Assembly (NCBI GenBank): GCA_021286855.1 | Contig: JAJTBO010000029.1 | Location: forward strand, 1 to 36,414 | Origin: Hyphomicrobiales bacterium | GTDB taxonomy: Bacteria; Pseudomonadota; Alphaproteobacteria; Rhizobiales; Ancalomicrobiaceae | Length of the DNA: 36,414 nt | Direction: 5' to 3' | Part shown: positions 15,581 to 22,299 of the stretch, piece after piece | Position numbering within the stretch: position 1 is the stretch's first letter | How the letters are laid out: each line of letters starts with the position of its first letter | Notes under the pieces: generated by a model | The model's database searches: none | Seen by the model: only the letters and a program-made list of their open reading frames with translations | What the model was told of the DNA's origin: nothing | Made by a program: the position numbers and the translations under genes

Positions 15581-15617
15581 GTCCGCGGCGCTCGGTCGAT
15601 CGACCGACGCGGCGGAC
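15581..15617 (+). other. Stem-loop between second small protein and second ligase
   Basis: A 16-nt perfect palindrome (TCGGTCGA/TCGACCGA, 15592-15607) is enclosed by further complementary arms GTCCGC (15581-15586) and GCGGAC (15612-15617). It fills the 58-base gap between the two genes and mirrors the palindrome found in the equivalent place of the minus-strand arm. No U-tract, so an attenuator or 3'-end stabiliser is more likely than a full terminator. Confidence 0.6.
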
Positions 15618-15630
15618 GGCGCGGCCATCC

Positions 15631-16590
15631 ATGTTGCTCCTGCTCTCGAACAGCATCGACGGAACCGCCGACGTGCTCGTCGAGCTCTGCCGGGAGCGTG
15701 GGCTCGGCGTCTTCCGCTTCAACATCGACCTGTGGACGCATTATCGCTTCGCCTGGACGGCGGAAGGCTTCGTCTTCCACGATCCGACCGGCCGATCGAT
15801 CGCTTCCGAGGACGTCTCCGCCGTGCTGTGGCGGCGGCCGTCGTTGCGCGACACGCCCGATTGGGAGGGCGGTTCGCCCGCCGACCGCATCGCCACCGAG
15901 GCCGAGTTGCAGACGATCGTGCGAGAGATCGGCGACTGGGCGCGGGCGCGCGGCCTGTTGCGGCTGATCGAGCCGTCCGGACCGCGCCGCGTCGGACGGC
16001 TCGCTCAGATGCGGGTCGCCCGCGCGTTCTTCCCGACGCCCGACTGGGCGGTCGGCTGGGGCCTGCGCTGGCCGGAAGGGCGGCGCATGGTCAAGCGCCT
16101 GAGCACCGAGCCGGTCGGGGAGGGGCGCGACGCCTACATCTTCGTGCAGTCGGTCGACGCGGAACGTCTGTCGCCGCAATGGCCGTGGCTGGTCCAGGAG
16201 GTCGCCGTCGGCGATCGCGACGCGACCGTGCTCTACGTGCAGGGCCGTTGCTTCGGCTTCGAGATGGAGCGCACCCGCGCCGATCTCGGCGTCGAGGACT
16301 GGCGCATCCGCAACGGCGCGCACGACGATCCCTGGCGGGCGTGGCCGCTGCCGGACGGGCTCGCCGACAGGATCGACGCCTATATGAAACGGCTCGGCCT
16401 GAAGTTCGGTCGGCTCGACTTCATCCTCGACGGCGCGACGGCGATCTTTCTCGAGGTCAATCCGAACGGCCAGTTCGGTTGGCTCGACGATCCGCAGGAT
16501 TGGCCGTTGCATCGCGCGGTGCTCGACGCGGCGCTCGATCCGTCCTCGCGCATCGAGGGAACGCAGACGACGATCGAGACGATCGACTGA
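15631..16590 (+). CDS. Second ATP-grasp ligase, MvdC/MvdD-like
   Basis: A 319-residue ATP-grasp protein. It shares with the other ligase LWRRP (66-70), a nucleotide-binding Lys in MVKRL (155), LVQEVAVGDRDATV (187-200) and FLEVNPNGQFGW (273-284) with the Mg-ATP Glu/Asn pair. Outside these blocks the two differ widely, so they are diverged paralogues rather than a recent duplication, as MvdC and MvdD are in microviridin pathways. It is cytoplasmic. The start at 15631 has only a weak RBS, so translation may depend on coupling to the upstream small protein. Its likely substrate is that protein, though either ligase might act on both. After the stop come two hairpins. Confidence 0.83.
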   Translation: MLLLLSNSIDGTADVLVELCRERGLGVFRFNIDLWTHYRFAWTAEGFVFHDPTGRSIASEDVSAVLWRRPSLRDTPDWEGGSPADRIATEAELQTIVREIGDWARARGLLRLIEPSGPRRVGRLAQMRVARAFFPTPDWAVGWGLRWPEGRRMVKRLSTEPVGEGRDAYIFVQSVDAERLSPQWPWLVQEVAVGDRDATVLYVQGRCFGFEMERTRADLGVEDWRIRNGAHDDPWRAWPLPDGLADRIDAYMKRLGLKFGRLDFILDGATAIFLEVNPNGQFGWLDDPQDWPLHRAVLDAALDPSSRIEGTQTTIETID

Positions 16591-16597
16591 GACCGAG

Positions 16598-16632
16598 CTC
16601 ACGAAGTTTCGATCTGTTCGAAACTTCGTGAG
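16598..16632. repeat. Hairpin element, copy 1
   Basis: A perfect 15-bp inverted repeat (CTCACGAAGTTTCGA) around the loop TCTGT, 8 bases after the second ligase stop. No U-tract on the plus strand. It shares most arm and loop bases with the hairpin at 16675-16709. It may terminate transcription or protect the 3' end of the message; the duplicated, REP-like character suggests a repeated palindrome family. Confidence 0.75.
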
Positions 16633-16674
16633 CGAAGGCAAGCCCGAACGGGCGTCGGCCGGTCAGGCCGTGAC

Positions 16675-16709
16675 CACACGAAATTTCGACCTGCTCGGAA
16701 TTTCGTGTG
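16675..16709. repeat. Hairpin element, copy 2
   Basis: A 15-bp inverted repeat (CACACGAAATTTCGA) around the loop CCTGC with one T-to-G pairing that is a G-U wobble in plus-strand RNA. The same size and loop position as copy 1, with compensating arm changes (G-C to A-T) that keep the stem. It lies 16 bases from the stop of the convergent membrane-protein gene. A bidirectional terminator role is possible. Confidence 0.7.
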
Positions 16710-16725
16710 ACGGGTATGAGACCCC

Positions 16726-17226
16726 TCAAGACGCGTTGGGCCGCCGGATCATCCGCACGATCGTCGAGAGATTGGCCACCGCGATGAAGGCCTCGAGCGT
16801 GGTGCCGCCGATCGAGCCGGACAGGATGTTGTTGGCGAGCCAGAGCAGCGTCGCGACGAAGATGGTCAGGCGCATCCGCACGCCCTGCATCAGGAAGATG
16901 GCGATCGTGCTCAGCGAGGAGGCGATCACCGGCAGCCAACCGGTCCACGCCGTCGCCACCCGGACGCCGACGCCGACGTTGAAGACGACGAAGAAGACCG
17001 CCAGCCAAGCCGAGCGCCAGCGCGTCGCCAGGAGCGAGCGAACCGAGGAGATGACGGCGCTCGCCGCCGCCGCGACATTGCCGAGCAAAAGGAAATGCGC
17101 TGCGTAGGCGAGGGACTGGGCGGCGTTGAGGAGCTTCAGTCGTCGATCGGAGCGCTGCAGAAACGCCGTGACGCCGAGCGCGAAGGCGACATACCCGACC
17201 AATTGGGCGGGCGAGAGAAAATCCAT
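16726..17226 (-). CDS. YgjV-family inner membrane protein
   Basis: A 166-residue, very hydrophobic protein with about five membrane segments and short loops; the N-terminal SPAQLVGYVAFALGVTAFLQRSDRRLKLLNAAQSLAYAAHFLLLG is typical of the YgjV/Imp-YgjV family. The family's function is unknown. It starts 36 bases downstream of the kduD stop on the same strand, so it may be transcribed with the kdu genes, but nothing links it to uronate metabolism. It ends next to the tandem hairpins. Confidence 0.8.
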   Translation of the reverse strand: MDFLSPAQLVGYVAFALGVTAFLQRSDRRLKLLNAAQSLAYAAHFLLLGNVAAAASAVISSVRSLLATRWRSAWLAVFFVVFNVGVGVRVATAWTGWLPVIASSLSTIAIFLMQGVRMRLTIFVATLLWLANNILSGSIGGTTLEAFIAVANLSTIVRMIRRPNAS

Positions 17227-17262
17227 GACGGCGTCACCTCGCGACGCGAATGACGGATCGCC

Positions 17263-18027
17263 TCATCGGGCGAGCCAACCGCCGTCGACCGGCAGGACGA
17301 CGCCGGTGACGTAGGACGAGGCCGGCGCGGCGAGGAACAGCACCGCGGTGGCGAGGTCGTCGGGCGCGCCCCAGCGACCGGCCGGGATCCGCTCCAGGAT
17401 CTGCCGGTTGCGCACCGGATCGGCGCGCAGAGCGGTGGTGTTGTCGGTGTCCATGTAACCCGGGGCGATGGCGTTGACGGTGATCCCGGCCGGCGCGAGC
17501 TCGTTGGCGAGCAGCTTGGTCAGGCCGGCGACGCCGTGTTTCGAGGCGGTGTAGGACGGCACGCGGATGCCGCCCTGGAAGGAGAGCAGCGAGGCGATCG
17601 AAATGATCCGTCCCGCTGCGCCGCGCGCCTTCATTCGCCGCGCCGCCGCCTGGGTGAGGAAGAACAGGCTCTTCAGATTGACGTCCATCACCGCGTCCCA
17701 GTCGGCTTCGGTGAAGTCGAGGACGTCGGCGCGGCGGATGATGCCGGCGTTGTTGACGAGGATGTCGACGGGCGCGAAGGCCGCCTCGACCTCGCCGATC
17801 AGCGCGTCGAGATCGGGCGGCGCGGAGAGGTCGGCGACGACCTCGTGGAAGCGTCGGCCGAGGGCTTCGATCGCAGCGCGCGTCTCCGGCATCGGATGCG
17901 AGCCGAGCCCGACGACGTCGGCCCCGGCGGCGGCCAGCGCCACCGCGATGCCGCGGCCGAGGCCGGCGCGCGCGCCGGTGACCAGCGCCGTCTTCCCCGT
18001 CAGGTCGAAGAGGCCGCCGCCGCTCAT
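17263..18027 (-). CDS. kduD: 2-dehydro-3-deoxy-D-gluconate 5-dehydrogenase (KduD-type SDR)
   Basis: A 254-residue classical short-chain dehydrogenase: TGARAGLG (17-24) binds the dinucleotide, NNAG at 92-95, and the catalytic set is S146, Y159 and K163 (YTASK). KduD reduces 2,5-diketo-3-deoxygluconate to 2-keto-3-deoxygluconate (KDG) in the breakdown of unsaturated uronates from pectin, alginate-like or glycosaminoglycan polymers. The SDR fold alone does not fix the substrate; the assignment rests on the 4-base ATGA overlap with kduI upstream and on the surrounding uronate genes. Confidence 0.9.
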   Translation of the reverse strand: MSGGGLFDLTGKTALVTGARAGLGRGIAVALAAAGADVVGLGSHPMPETRAAIEALGRRFHEVVADLSAPPDLDALIGEVEAAFAPVDILVNNAGIIRRADVLDFTEADWDAVMDVNLKSLFFLTQAAARRMKARGAAGRIISIASLLSFQGGIRVPSYTASKHGVAGLTKLLANELAPAGITVNAIAPGYMDTDNTTALRADPVRNRQILERIPAGRWGAPDDLATAVLFLAAPASSYVTGVVLPVDGGWLAR

Positions 18028-18860
18028 CGCACGTCTCCCATGGCGACGTGGTCCATGTCCGAGAAGGTCTGATTTTCGCCGGCCATCGACCAGATGAAGG
18101 CGTAGGCGCCGGTGCCGGCGCCCGAATGGATCGACCACGGCGGCGAGACCACCGCCTCCTCGTTGCGCACGACGATGTGGCGGGTCTCGCTCGGCCGGCC
18201 CATCAGATGCAGCACCATCGCGTCGGCGGGCAGTTCGAAATAGAAATAGGCCTCCATCCGCCGGTCGTGCGTGTGGCAGGGCATGGTGTTCCAGACGCTG
18301 CCGGTGGCGAGCCGAGTGAGCCCCATCACCAGTTGGCAGGTCGGCATCAGGCCGGGGTGGATGTATTTGTAGATCACCCGTTCGTTGGCGGTGGCCTGCG
18401 ATCCCATCGGCGTCGGCGTCGCGTCGGCGACGGTGATGCGGCGGGAAGGATGCGTGGCATGGGCCGGCGCGGTGGTCGCGAAGAGCTTGGCGGGGCGCGC
18501 CGGGTCGAGGCTGGCGAAGGTCACGTCGCGCGCGCCCATGCCGAGATAGATCGCCTCCTGGAAGTCCAGATCGTACGTCGCGCCGTCGGCTACGACCCGC
18601 GCCGGACCGCCGATGTTGATCGCGCCGAACTCGCGCCGCTCGAGCAGGAAGCTCGTGCCGACCGCCGGGCCGATGTCGGCGGGGAAGCCGATCGGCTCCG
18701 CCGTCGGCGCGATGCCGAGCACCATCATCCGCTCGTAGTGGGTCAGGGTGGCGGCGATCTCGCCGGGGCGGAACAGGTCGGTCAGCAGGAAGTGGCGGCG
18801 CAGATCGTCGGCGCCGAAGGTTTCGGCCTGCGAGAAATGCACGGCGTGGCGGACGTCCAT
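18024..18860 (-). CDS. kduI: 5-keto-4-deoxyuronate isomerase
   Basis: A 278-residue cupin, the same length as E. coli KduI. The metal ligands His196, His198, Glu203 and His245 fall at the E. coli positions (CHTHDRRMEAYFYF and WSIHSGAGTGAYAFIW). It converts 5-keto-4-deoxyuronate to 2,5-diketo-3-deoxygluconate, feeding KduD. RBS AAAGGA lies upstream of the start; the stop overlaps the kduD start. The regulator gene lies 42 bases upstream on the same strand, so regulator, kduI and kduD are probably one transcript. No unsaturated-uronyl lyase or hydrolase gene is in the window, so the polymer source is unseen. Confidence 0.95.
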   Translation of the reverse strand: MDVRHAVHFSQAETFGADDLRRHFLLTDLFRPGEIAATLTHYERMMVLGIAPTAEPIGFPADIGPAVGTSFLLERREFGAINIGGPARVVADGATYDLDFQEAIYLGMGARDVTFASLDPARPAKLFATTAPAHATHPSRRITVADATPTPMGSQATANERVIYKYIHPGLMPTCQLVMGLTRLATGSVWNTMPCHTHDRRMEAYFYFELPADAMVLHLMGRPSETRHIVVRNEEAVVSPPWSIHSGAGTGAYAFIWSMAGENQTFSDMDHVAMGDVR

Positions 18861-18902
18861 GGGGTCGTTCCTTTCCCGCGCCGTCGCCGGCGCGACGGTC
18901 GT

Positions 18903-19586
18903 TCACGAGAAGAGATGGGCGAAGTTCGCTTCGACCTGAGGCAGCGCCTCGAGGATGTGCGCGAGATGGGTTCGCGTCGCGGCTTCCGCCGCGTCGGCGT
19001 CGCCCGCGTCGATCGCCGCGATGATGGCGCGATGTTGGCGCGCCAACAGCGGCAGCGTGTCGGGGATCGGCAGGGTGAGATGGCAGACGCGGTCCATGTG
19101 GGCCTTGACGTCGTCGATCAGCTGCCAAGCGGAGGGATAGCCGGCGCCTTCGGCCAAGGCGGCGTGGAAGGCCTCGTCCTCGCGGCGGAAGGCGTCGATG
19201 TCGACCGCCGCTGCGTGGCGGTCCTGCGCCTCGAGGCACAGCTCGATGCGTCGACGCACGGCCGGGTCGAAGAATTGGACGGCGGCGCGGGCGATCGACA
19301 CCTCCAGCGATTCGCGAATGAAGCGGACCTGCCGCATCTGATCGGCCGAGATGCGGATCACGGTGGTGCCACGACGCGGTTGGATCTCGACCAGGCCGCG
19401 GTGCGACAGCGCGATCAGGGCTTCGCGGATCGGTTGCCGCGACACGTGGAAGCGTTCGGCGAGGTCGTTCTCGGAAAGCGCGGTGCCGGGCGGCAGTTCC
19501 AGCGTCACGATGGCGCGGCGCAGAGCCTCTTCGACGCGGCGTGCGACGGTGAGGGGGGCGGAGCGAGGACCTGTGGCGTCGTTCAT
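18903..19586 (-). CDS. GntR/FadR-family regulator of the kdu-TRAP locus
   Basis: A 227-residue regulator. The winged helix (about 12-78) has SENDLAERFHVSRQPIREAL and RRGTTV; the FCD effector domain (about 85-225) has acidic and His residues expected to bind a metal and sugar-acid ligand. Start 19586 has RBS GGAGG and gives the usual length; the frame extends upstream to 19679 but that would run through the operator. It is divergent from the hydratase-TRAP operon with a perfect palindrome between, so it probably represses both directions and releases DNA on binding a uronate or KDG-type metabolite. The ligand is inferred. Confidence 0.9.
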   Translation of the reverse strand: MNDATGPRSAPLTVARRVEEALRRAIVTLELPPGTALSENDLAERFHVSRQPIREALIALSHRGLVEIQPRRGTTVIRISADQMRQVRFIRESLEVSIARAAVQFFDPAVRRRIELCLEAQDRHAAAVDIDAFRREDEAFHAALAEGAGYPSAWQLIDDVKAHMDRVCHLTLPIPDTLPLLARQHRAIIAAIDAGDADAAEAATRTHLAHILEALPQVEANFAHLFS

Positions 19587-19666
19587 GTTCGCCTCCGGTC
19601 GCCGGCGAGGATCTTCTCCGGCGGGACATCCGGTCGGATCCGGATGCCGAAAAATTGCTCGACAAC

Positions 19667-19712
19667 TGCCATACCACACTGGTATGGCATAAGGGAATAA
19701 GGTACCATACCA
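19667..19712. promoter_or_regulatory. Candidate GntR operator: palindrome plus extra half-site
   Basis: TGCCATACCA at 19667-19676, spacer CAC, then TGGTATGGCA at 19680-19689: a perfect 10-bp inverted repeat. A third CCATACCA lies at 19705-19712. A loose promoter for the plus-strand operon (TCGACA at 19659, 18 bases, TATGGC at 19683) would place the palindrome across the -35/-10 spacer, suitable for repression. TGGTAT/ATACCA half-sites are typical of FadR-subfamily regulators, including UxuR/ExuR-type proteins. Binding by the adjacent regulator is inferred. Confidence 0.75.
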
Positions 19713-19773
19713 AAAAATCGCAGGCGTCAGGGGAGTTCCTCGAAAGATGCCGGACCGGGGAAGGTCTCACGAG

Positions 19774-20595
19774 ATGGAGCCGATCGACGACGTCGTCGAG
19801 GCGATCGCCCGTGCGTTCGTCGAAGCGCGGGCAGCGGCGCAGCCGCTCGACCGCTTTCCCGGCGAATTGCCGAAGACGCCCGCCGAAGCGGTGCGGGTGC
19901 AGGAACGCGCCCTGGCGCTCGGCGATCGGCGGATCGCCGGTTGGAAGGTGGCGATGGTGCGGGCAGATCTCAGGGCGCCGCTCGGCGTCGAGCGTCTCGC
20001 CGGTCCGATTTTTTCCGATGCGGTGCATGACCTGCCGGCCGGCGGCGTCGCCCGCGTCCGCGTCTACGACCGTGGCTTCGCGGCGCTCGAGGCGGAGTTC
20101 GTGGCGCGGTTCGCGCGCGATCTGGAGCCCGGGCCGAACGGGTTCGACGATGCGACGATCCTCGCCGCGCTCGAAGGGATCCACGCCGGCGCGGAGGTCG
20201 CGTCGAGCCCGCTCGCCATCCTCAACGATCTCGGGCCGACCGCGGTGATCTGCGATCACGGCAACAACGCCGGCGTCGTCGTCGGTCCCGTCCTTCCCGG
20301 CTGGCGGGATCCGGCGGGCTTCGCGGCGACGCCGTCGCGCATGTTCGTCGACGGCGCGATCGCCGGCGACGGCGGCGCGGCCTCCGTGCCGGGCGGCCCG
20401 CTCGCCTCGTTGCGGTGGCTCGCCGGGCATCTCGAAGAACGAGGCCGCCGGCTTTGCGCCGGCGACGTCGTCGCGACCGGCATGACCACCGGTATCCATC
20501 TGGTTCGTCCGGGGTCGACGGGTCGCATCGTCTTCGGCGAGGTCGCGCCCTGCGACATCGCCGTGACGGCCTTTTCCGGACGAGAGACGACGTGA
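19774..20595 (+). CDS. Fumarylacetoacetate-hydrolase/2-keto-4-pentenoate hydratase-family protein
   Basis: A 273-residue protein similar to the MhpD-type hydratase/decarboxylase branch of the FAH superfamily: GWKVAMVRADLRAPLGVERLAGPIF near the N-terminus, EAEFVARFARDL (the E-x-E-like metal site), and GPLASLRWLAGHLEERGRRLCAGDVVATGMTTGIHLVRPG near the C-terminus. Such enzymes act on 2-keto acids with a metal ion. It heads a TRAP operon and faces the kdu regulator, so its substrate is probably a keto-deoxy sugar acid or related uronate product; this is unproven. Start 19774 was preferred (GGGGAAGG upstream); an in-frame ATG at 19747 is possible. The family usually has about 260 residues, so it is full length. 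Confidence 0.83.
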   Translation: MEPIDDVVEAIARAFVEARAAAQPLDRFPGELPKTPAEAVRVQERALALGDRRIAGWKVAMVRADLRAPLGVERLAGPIFSDAVHDLPAGGVARVRVYDRGFAALEAEFVARFARDLEPGPNGFDDATILAALEGIHAGAEVASSPLAILNDLGPTAVICDHGNNAGVVVGPVLPGWRDPAGFAATPSRMFVDGAIAGDGGAASVPGGPLASLRWLAGHLEERGRRLCAGDVVATGMTTGIHLVRPGSTGRIVFGEVAPCDIAVTAFSGRETT

Positions 20596-20609
20596 CTTCG
20601 TCTCGAAGG

Positions 20610-20630
20610 TTCGCCGGGGTCTCCGGCGAA
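20610..20630 (+). other. Stem-loop between hydratase and TRAP genes
   Basis: An 8-bp perfect stem (TTCGCCGG/CCGGCGAA) with loop GGTCT lies 14 bases after the hydratase stop, in the 99-base gap before the solute-binding protein. No U-tract follows. It may attenuate or protect a processed message so that the binding protein is made at its own level. Confidence 0.5.
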
Positions 20631-20694
20631 GATCGCTTGGGTGTGTGACGAAAGGCGCCAGAACGGCTCCGTCACCGGACAGGAGGAAGCAACG

Positions 20695-21672
20695 ATGAAG
20701 TGGAACTTCGCTTTCGTACTCGGCCTGATGCTCTCCGGGAGCCTCGTCGCCACCACCGCCGCCGGCGCCCAGACCGTCCTGAAGGCCGCCGACATTCACC
20801 CCGACGGATATCCGACCGTCGAAGCCGTGATCTACATGGGCAAACTGGTCGAAGAGCGCACCAAGGGGCGCATCAAGATCCAGGAGTTCAACAACGCCGT
20901 GCTCGGCGGCGAAAAGGACACCATCGAACAGACGCAGTTCGGCGTCATCGACTTCAATCGCGTCTCCACCGCCCAGTTCAACAACGTCGTGCCGGAGACC
21001 AAGGTCTATGGCCTGCCGTTCCTGTTCCGCTCCGTCGACCACATGCACAAGGTCGTCGACGGCCCGATCGGCGACGAGATCCTCGCGGCCTTCGAAGCGA
21101 AGGGCCTGATCGGTCTGTGCTATTACGACAGCGGCGCGCGCTCCTTCTATACCAAGAAGCCGATCGCCAAGCTCGCCGACATGAAGGGCATGAAGATCCG
21201 CGTGCAGCAGTCCGACATGTGGGTCGCGATGATGCAGGCCTTCGGCGCCAACCCGACCCCGATGGCGTTCGGCGAAGTCTATTCGGCGCTCCAGACCGGC
21301 GTCGTCGACGGCGCCGAGAACAACTGGCCGTCCTACGAGTCGACCCGTCACTTCGAAGTGGCCAAGTACTACACTCTGACCGAGCATTCGCTGCAGCCGG
21401 AAGTGCTGGTCATGTCGAAGAAGTCCTACGACAAGCTCTCTCCGGAGGATCAGAAGATCGTCCGCCAGGCCGCCAAGGACAGCGTCGTCAAGATGCGTGA
21501 ACTCTGGTCGGCGCGCGAGAAGAGCTCGGAGGCCAAGGTGCGGGCCGGCGGCTCGATCGTCTCGTCCGTCGACAAGGCCGAGTTCATCGCGGCGATGAAG
21601 CCCGTCTACGACAAGTACGTGACCGACGACGTCACCAAGAAGCTCGTCGAGCGCATCACCGCCGTCAAGTGA
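20695..21672 (+). CDS. TRAP transporter solute-binding protein (DctP family), system 1
   Basis: A 325-residue periplasmic binding protein. Signal peptide MKWNFAFVLGLMLSGSLVA to about residue 24 (AAGA-Q), then the DctP fold with GGEKDTIEQTQFG and the hallmark MKIRVQQSDMWVAMMQAFGANPTPMAFGEVYSALQTGVVDGAENN, whose Arg (in KIRV) normally holds the ligand carboxylate. The likely ligand is a hexuronate or deoxy-keto uronate, from the neighbouring kdu and uxa genes. The start has a strong RBS (CAGGAGGAAG). The two membrane subunits follow. Confidence 0.93.
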   Translation: MKWNFAFVLGLMLSGSLVATTAAGAQTVLKAADIHPDGYPTVEAVIYMGKLVEERTKGRIKIQEFNNAVLGGEKDTIEQTQFGVIDFNRVSTAQFNNVVPETKVYGLPFLFRSVDHMHKVVDGPIGDEILAAFEAKGLIGLCYYDSGARSFYTKKPIAKLADMKGMKIRVQQSDMWVAMMQAFGANPTPMAFGEVYSALQTGVVDGAENNWPSYESTRHFEVAKYYTLTEHSLQPEVLVMSKKSYDKLSPEDQKIVRQAAKDSVVKMRELWSAREKSSEAKVRAGGSIVSSVDKAEFIAAMKPVYDKYVTDDVTKKLVERITAVK

Positions 21673-21750
21673 TCGATCGGATGGGCCGCCGTGTCCGACG
21701 ATGCGGCGGCCCTCGTTCCGACCAGCCCTCTCGACGAAGGACCGGCGACC

Positions 21751-22299
21751 ATGTCGCGTCTTCCCAAAGCCGTCACCGGCGCCCTCGATCGTCTGGCCAG
21801 ACTGGCCCTGTGGACATCGGGCTTCTGCCTGGTGCTGATGACGATCATCGTCGGCATGCAGGTGTTCAGTCGTTACGTTCTCAACTTTTCGCTGACCTGG
21901 GTCGAGCCGCTCGCCATTCAATTGATGGGCTGGTTCATCTTCCTGGGCGCCGCGGTGGGCGTGCGCGAGAACTTCCACCTCGGGCTCGATCTGTTGCGCC
22001 ACTTCGCCTCGCCGCGCCTCAACGCCGCGATGGACGCGGTCTCGATGACCTTCATCGCGATCTTCGGCGGATTCGTCACGTGGTACGCGATCCAGCTCTC
22101 GATCCGCACCTGGGACACGACGATCCCCGGTCTCGGCGTCTCGGGCGCCTGGGACTTCGCGCCGCTGATCGGCGCGGGGGTGTTGTTGACGATCTTCGCC
22201 GTCGAACGCCTGCTGCGTCTCGGAGAGATGGTGGAGGCGGCCGAACGGTCGATCGGCGCTTCGGCGACCGACGGCGCCCATCGTGAGGAGGCGGCCTGA
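21751..22299 (+). CDS. TRAP transporter small permease (DctQ family), system 1
   Basis: A 182-residue membrane protein with four predicted membrane segments and the DctQ-type FSLTWVEPLAIQLMGWFIFLGAAVGVRENFHLGLDLL. It bridges the binding protein and the large permease. The ATG at 21751 follows GAAGGA; a GTG at 21691 in the same frame would add 20 polar residues and is less likely. Its stop shares one base with the start of the large permease gene (TGATG), showing coupling. Confidence 0.9.
   Translation: MSRLPKAVTGALDRLARLALWTSGFCLVLMTIIVGMQVFSRYVLNFSLTWVEPLAIQLMGWFIFLGAAVGVRENFHLGLDLLRHFASPRLNAAMDAVSMTFIAIFGGFVTWYAIQLSIRTWDTTIPGLGVSGAWDFAPLIGAGVLLTIFAVERLLRLGEMVEAAERSIGASATDGAHREEAA

Noticed and set aside
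18864-18900. GC-rich inverted repeat between kduI and its regulator as a terminator
   Set aside because: Short ambiguous arms, no U-tract and a 42-base gap within a likely operon.
17263-22281. Very long minus-strand open frame of about 1670 codons
   Set aside because: Only its last 254 codons (kduD) are real; the rest lies out of frame through kduI and the regulator, or antisense to the hydratase and TRAP genes, and has no recognisable domain.
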